A stretch of DNA of 16,239 nt from NCBI GenBank assembly GCA_001776335.1, contig MFAZ01000043.1, forward strand, positions 74,971 through 91,209, written 5' to 3'. This DNA comes from Candidatus Curtissbacteria bacterium RIFCSPHIGHO2_01_FULL_41_11 (lineage in GTDB: Bacteria; Patescibacteriota; Microgenomatia; Curtissbacterales; GWA2-41-24). Positions within the stretch are counted from its first letter, which is position 1, and the number at the start of each line of letters is the position of its first letter. This document shows, in pieces, positions 13,358-16,239 of the stretch. Below the pieces are notes generated by a model. The model saw only the letters and a program-made list of their open reading frames with translations. It searched no databases and was not told the DNA's origin. The translations under genes were made by a program, and so were the position numbers.

Positions 13358-14290
13358 TTATTCCTTACTCTCTCCGAAGGATTTTGAGCCTTTGTAAATT
13401 TTGGGTGGTTTGAGCCAGTCTGTGCTTTGAGACTCTTTACCTGCTTCTACTTCTCCCATTGTAGGAACTGTCTCAAAAAATTCCTGTATGTTTTTGATTG
13501 GTGGTATTTGAGCTGATTTTTGGGAAGGGAATGGCTGGGTTGTAAATGTTTTTTGGGCAAGGCTCGCTCTGCCTGCACCAAATTTTAGAAGCCATGAGGC
13601 AATCTCCAGAGTTTGAGCCCTGGTTTGTGAAGGAGAAAAATTATTTGTCGCCTGGGAAATGGCCATATAAAGATTATAGGAAATATCCTCGTCCAAGGGC
13701 ATCGCAAGTTCCTGAAGCATTCTTGCTGCGACTTCGCTTACACTGTTAGCCTGAGGATCAAAGAAGGTTTCTTGAGCAAATTCTTGACTCAGTTCACCCT
13801 TTTTAACGGCTATTATCCATGTATCCGGACTAATTTCTTGTTCATGAGTAATTTTAGTTTTCAATGCCTGCATATTGGCGAATCCTATTGAAATAATGAA
13901 TGTTGCCGGAGAAGATTGGTATTCAAAGGAGATTTGTTGCTGTTTTACCCCATCTGATCCAGGGAGAGGATGAATTACTAATTTCAAATTATCACCGTCT
14001 AGAAAGTGTGTCACTTTGTCGACTGTGTCGATTGCGTTTTTAACAACGACAACCGGTGTTTTTTTATCCTGAGATTTACCAATATTATTTACGCCGTAGA
14101 TATTTTGTGCGTCTCCAATTAAGGGTTCATGCGCAATTATTGATGCGTTCTTGCCTAATTTTATGAGTGAAAGATAAACTGCCAGACCTGCAGCGAGACC
14201 GTCAAAACCAGCATCATCTGCGACAGCGACAAGGATATTTTCTGCCTTGGTTAGATTATCGAGTGTTTTATCTTTATTTTCCTGATCCAT
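13358..14290 (-). CDS. DHH/NrnA-like protein with degenerate active site
   Basis: 310 residues. The N-terminus (NLTKAENILVAVADDAGFDGLAAGLAVYLSLIKLGKNASII) follows the first motif of DHH-family NrnA-type phosphoesterases, which normally read 'H-x-N-P-D-x-D-A-x-x-S/A-x-x-x-L'. The His, Asn and second Asp are replaced (DDAGFDGLAA); the DHH motif itself and the C-terminal GGGH motif of DHHA1 are not found. A helical second half (ANSVSEVAARMLQELAMPLDEDISYNLYMAISQATNNFS) resembles the linker of NrnA (ASE-hAxxLh-LL). It is thus a probable inactive relative. Its place between infB and rpsO is where bacteria often carry nrnA (and rbfA), which supports the origin. The C-terminus ends with DWLKPPKIYKGSKSFG, a polar tail. 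Start at 14290, 21 bases after infB. Confidence 0.85.
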   Translation of the reverse strand: MDQENKDKTLDNLTKAENILVAVADDAGFDGLAAGLAVYLSLIKLGKNASIIAHEPLIGDAQNIYGVNNIGKSQDKKTPVVVVKNAIDTVDKVTHFLDGDNLKLVIHPLPGSDGVKQQQISFEYQSSPATFIISIGFANMQALKTKITHEQEISPDTWIIAVKKGELSQEFAQETFFDPQANSVSEVAARMLQELAMPLDEDISYNLYMAISQATNNFSPSQTRAQTLEIASWLLKFGAGRASLAQKTFTTQPFPSQKSAQIPPIKNIQEFFETVPTMGEVEAGKESQSTDWLKPPKIYKGSKSFGESKE

Positions 14291-14311
14291 TAAGGTTAGG
14301 TGGAGCAGTTT

Positions 14312-15760
14312 TTAGTCGGATGAACCGAAAGATTCTATGACATCATCTTGTTGAAAGTCAAGCTCAGGTTCTAGGCCTATTCCGCAGTCCTGCCCGCCCG
14401 ATACTGTCTGAAAATCTTTTTTAAATCTTTTGATCGAAGAAATTTTAGCCGAACCTAAAATTTTTTCTCCCCGAACTAAGTTTACTTGATCTCCGATATT
14501 TAGTCTGCCGTTTGTTACCTTGGCACCGGCAATTTTTTTGCCTTCTATTGCAAATGTGGCGATTATCTTGGCTTTTCCGGTGATTTTGGCTTGAATTTTT
14601 GCTTCTTCGAAGCCAATAACAACGTCTTCGATGTCCTGCAAAAGTTCATAAATTACATTGTAGGGACGAATTACGACACCTTCTCTTTCGGCCTGGTTTT
14701 TAATTGAGTTCGGAATTTTTAGGTTGAAGGCAATAATTGGGGCTTTGGCCGTTTTGGCGAAAGCGATGTCAGAGTTTGTAATCTCACCAACTGACGAGTC
14801 TAAAATAAGCGCATTTTTGGGTAAATTTTCCAGAATTGCTTCAAGACTTCCCGAAACATCTGCTTTTAGGATAATTTTGAATTTATTTTTTACATTTTCA
14901 CTTTTGGCAATGATATCGGCATAAGTCGCAGGTTGTAGATCTTGGCGATGTTTTTGAGAGATAGTATCCGTTACGATGCTGCCTACCTCTAGAGTCTTTT
15001 TGAATCCTAATATTTCGACGGGTTTGGCGGGTTCTGCGTCTTTGACACTTTTGCCATTATCGTCAATTAGTGCTTTAACTGTAATTGTTTCTCCATCCAC
15101 ATTAATTTTTTGGCCTACTCTTAACATTCCCTGTTTGACGATTACCGTAACGATAGCCCCCCTACTTTTGTCAAGAAAAGATTCGACTACAACAGCTTCG
15201 AGGGGTTCATCGGGAAGAGACGGCTGCGGGTTCATTTGCCAAACAAGTTCAATGACTTCAAGAAGTTCGTTAATCCCTTTACCTTTGGGCGCAGCAACTT
15301 CGACTACCGGCACATCTCCACCGTAGGTGTCAACAACAATTCCAGCTCCCTGGAGTTCTTTTTTAACTCTTTCAATGTTTATGTCTGGAAGATCTGTTTT
15401 AGTGATTGCGACAATTGTGGGTTTTTGGGCTTTTTGAATGTGCTTGATGGCTTCTATTGTTTGAGGCTTTACACTATCGTTTGCTGCTACAGTTAGAATC
15501 ACAATATCGGCAACCTCTGCGCCTCTGGAGCGCATTTTTTCAAAAGCCGCGTGTCCTGGGGTGTCTACAAACGTAATTAGTTTGCTTTCGTGGGTGATTT
15601 GATAAGCCCCGATATGCTGAGTTATACCGCCATGTTCGCCGGCTGCGACGTTGGTTTTTCTAATTGTGTCGAGGAGCGTGGTTTTACCGTGATCGACGTG
15701 ACCCATGATGGTCACGATTGGAGGACGATTTGAGATTTTCCCAGTTGTATCCATGTTCAT
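14312..15760 (-). CDS. infB: Translation initiation factor IF-2, short form
   Basis: GTPase that brings fMet-tRNA to the 30S subunit and promotes subunit joining. 482 residues, without any of the long N-terminal region of most bacterial IF-2: the G1 motif GHVDHGKT is already at 20-27. G2 GGITQHIG (44-51) and G3 DTPGH (66-70) are normal. G4 is TKTD (120-123) instead of NKxD, and the G5 region reads EVAAPKGKG where SA is usual. Domains II, III and IV follow (MLRVGQKINVDGETITVKAL; ILKADVSGSLEAILENLP; VTNGRLNIGDQVNLVRG). In-frame stop TAA lies 15 bases upstream of the ATG, so there is no longer start. It begins 28 bases after the probable nusA and ends 21 bases before the DHH-like gene. Confidence 0.97.
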   Translation of the reverse strand: MNMDTTGKISNRPPIVTIMGHVDHGKTTLLDTIRKTNVAAGEHGGITQHIGAYQITHESKLITFVDTPGHAAFEKMRSRGAEVADIVILTVAANDSVKPQTIEAIKHIQKAQKPTIVAITKTDLPDINIERVKKELQGAGIVVDTYGGDVPVVEVAAPKGKGINELLEVIELVWQMNPQPSLPDEPLEAVVVESFLDKSRGAIVTVIVKQGMLRVGQKINVDGETITVKALIDDNGKSVKDAEPAKPVEILGFKKTLEVGSIVTDTISQKHRQDLQPATYADIIAKSENVKNKFKIILKADVSGSLEAILENLPKNALILDSSVGEITNSDIAFAKTAKAPIIAFNLKIPNSIKNQAEREGVVIRPYNVIYELLQDIEDVVIGFEEAKIQAKITGKAKIIATFAIEGKKIAGAKVTNGRLNIGDQVNLVRGEKILGSAKISSIKRFKKDFQTVSGGQDCGIGLEPELDFQQDDVIESFGSSD

Positions 15761-15788
15761 TTTTTGTTTGCGACTTTAAGGCTTTCAT

Positions 15789-16239
15789 TTATTCAGTGCC
15801 ATGCGGTCCTCGTCCTTTGGACTGCGGGCCTAAAGTCTTATCGCCATTGTCTGTTTGAGACGATTCATTCTCTTGTGATCTTTCCTCCTGTACTTTAGCA
15901 TCTTCCGGATTGACAGGGTCAAGATCAGGTTGGGGTTGGGTTGGTTCTCCGTCTTTTAATTTTCCCTGGGGCTTTTGGGGTGCCGGTAATTCTTGGGGTT
16001 CGTCGGGAGCAGGAAGTTCTTCCGGTTCGTCAGGTGGTGGTAACTCTTCGGGTTCGTCTTTGGGTTTTTGATCGTCAGTTTTTGCAGAGTTCGATACCTT
16101 GTCCCCTTTTGCGCTGGACTTTTCTGTTGTCCCTTTTTCCTCAGGTTCATCGACAACACCTAGGGCTTTTTTGGCCTCCTCTTGAGCCTTTCTTTCTTTT
16201 TCCTCGACTTCTTTGGGAGTTCCACTTTTGCCGCGAATG
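15789..16239 (-). CDS. C-terminal tail of a probable NusA, 5' end beyond window
   Basis: The frame is open from the window edge to TAA at 15791-15789, giving 150 residues of the C-terminus. It starts IRGKSGTPKEVEEKERKAQEEAKKALG, which would fit after the last KH domain of NusA (the usual ...TGWKIDIR... end), and then becomes an acidic, Pro-rich low-complexity tail with the repeated motif DEPEELPPP / DEPEELPAP / DEPQELPAP. nusA is normally just upstream of infB, which supports this; the first half lies outside, so the name is an inference. A short independent acidic protein, or a detached version of the disordered IF-2 N-region, are alternatives. The last 14 codons or so are encoded by a palindromic repeat element, suggesting that the end of the gene was remade by insertion. 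Confidence 0.7.
   Translation of the reverse strand, partial: IRGKSGTPKEVEEKERKAQEEAKKALGVVDEPEEKGTTEKSSAKGDKVSNSAKTDDQKPKDEPEELPPPDEPEELPAPDEPQELPAPQKPQGKLKDGEPTQPQPDLDPVNPEDAKVQEERSQENESSQTDNGDKTLGPQSKGRGPHGTE
15802..15838. repeat. Palindromic repeat element, copy in the nusA-like 3' end
   Basis: TGCGGTCCTC, stem GTCC-TTT-GGAC (15812-15822), TGCGGGCCTAAAGTC. Matches the intergenic copy at 8211-8250 outside the stem at nearly all positions; the C-to-G change in G(C/G)TCC is matched by a G-to-C change in GGG(G/C)C, keeping the pair. Confidence 0.6.

Noticed and set aside
13522..13533. GGGAAGGG as a KOPS-like signal for FtsK
   Set aside because: A single occurrence in coding sequence cannot be told from chance, and KOPS of this lineage is unknown.
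15761..15788. Longer IF-2 start at the ATG at 15788, or fusion with the upstream acidic protein
   Set aside because: That ATG is out of frame by one base, and a TAA in the IF-2 frame lies between, so IF-2 begins at 15760 unless there is a sequencing error.
15956..16159. 67-codon minus-strand frame inside the nusA-like tail
   Set aside because: It is a shifted reading of the Pro/Glu repeat; the longer frame ending at 15789 continues from the window edge and fits the neighbourhood.

Overview
The window looks like a piece of a Patescibacteria (CPR) chromosome, most probably of the Microgenomates group. This rests on gene content and order, not on a database match: short forms of universal proteins (a 588-residue AlaRS without its C-terminal domain, a 482-residue IF-2 without an N-terminal domain), an infB / DHH-like / rpsO / pnp cluster with no rbfA, a Lon-type AAA+ module without a protease domain, and several small one-pass membrane proteins. 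TGA is used as an ordinary stop (end of alaS), so the code is standard, which argues against Gracilibacteria/Absconditabacteria. All genes but one lie on the minus strand.

Layout in the direction of transcription (high to low coordinates). 16239-13358: the end of a probable nusA with an acidic Pro-rich tail, infB, and a degenerate DHH/NrnA-like protein. 13282-10374: rpsO, a 91-residue helix-turn-helix protein one base after it, and pnp behind a structured leader. 10341-8293: a membrane-anchored protein of unknown function and the protease-less Lon module. 8154-5362: ftsK and a RodZ-like HTH/membrane/Ig-like protein, closed by a strong terminator. 5361-5061: about 300 bases without a gene, packed with inverted repeats. 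5060-4352: two small envelope proteins (DUF948-like and YtxH-like) joined by a hairpin that hides the second ribosome site. The only plus-strand gene (3441-4355) is a secreted matrixin-like metallopeptidase with a coiled coil inside its catalytic domain; it is divergent from alaS and overlaps the YtxH stop codon. Then alaS, a Pro-rich membrane protein, and the start of a degenerate actin-fold-like protein that leaves the window at base 1.

The core genes form a translation and RNA-decay block (nusA?, infB, DHH-like, rpsO, pnp), followed by a cell-division and envelope block (Lon-AAA, ftsK, RodZ-like, DUF948, YtxH). The most interesting signals are: (1) -10 boxes placed 6-8 bases before many start codons, suggesting leaderless mRNAs, including a 27-bp divergent promoter; (2) a dispersed palindromic element with covarying stems, found both between genes and inside two reading frames; (3) the Lon AAA+ module without protease; (4) the metallopeptidase with a coiled-coil insertion; (5) the HTH gene wedged between rpsO and pnp. 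No tRNA, rRNA, CRISPR array or insertion sequence was seen.
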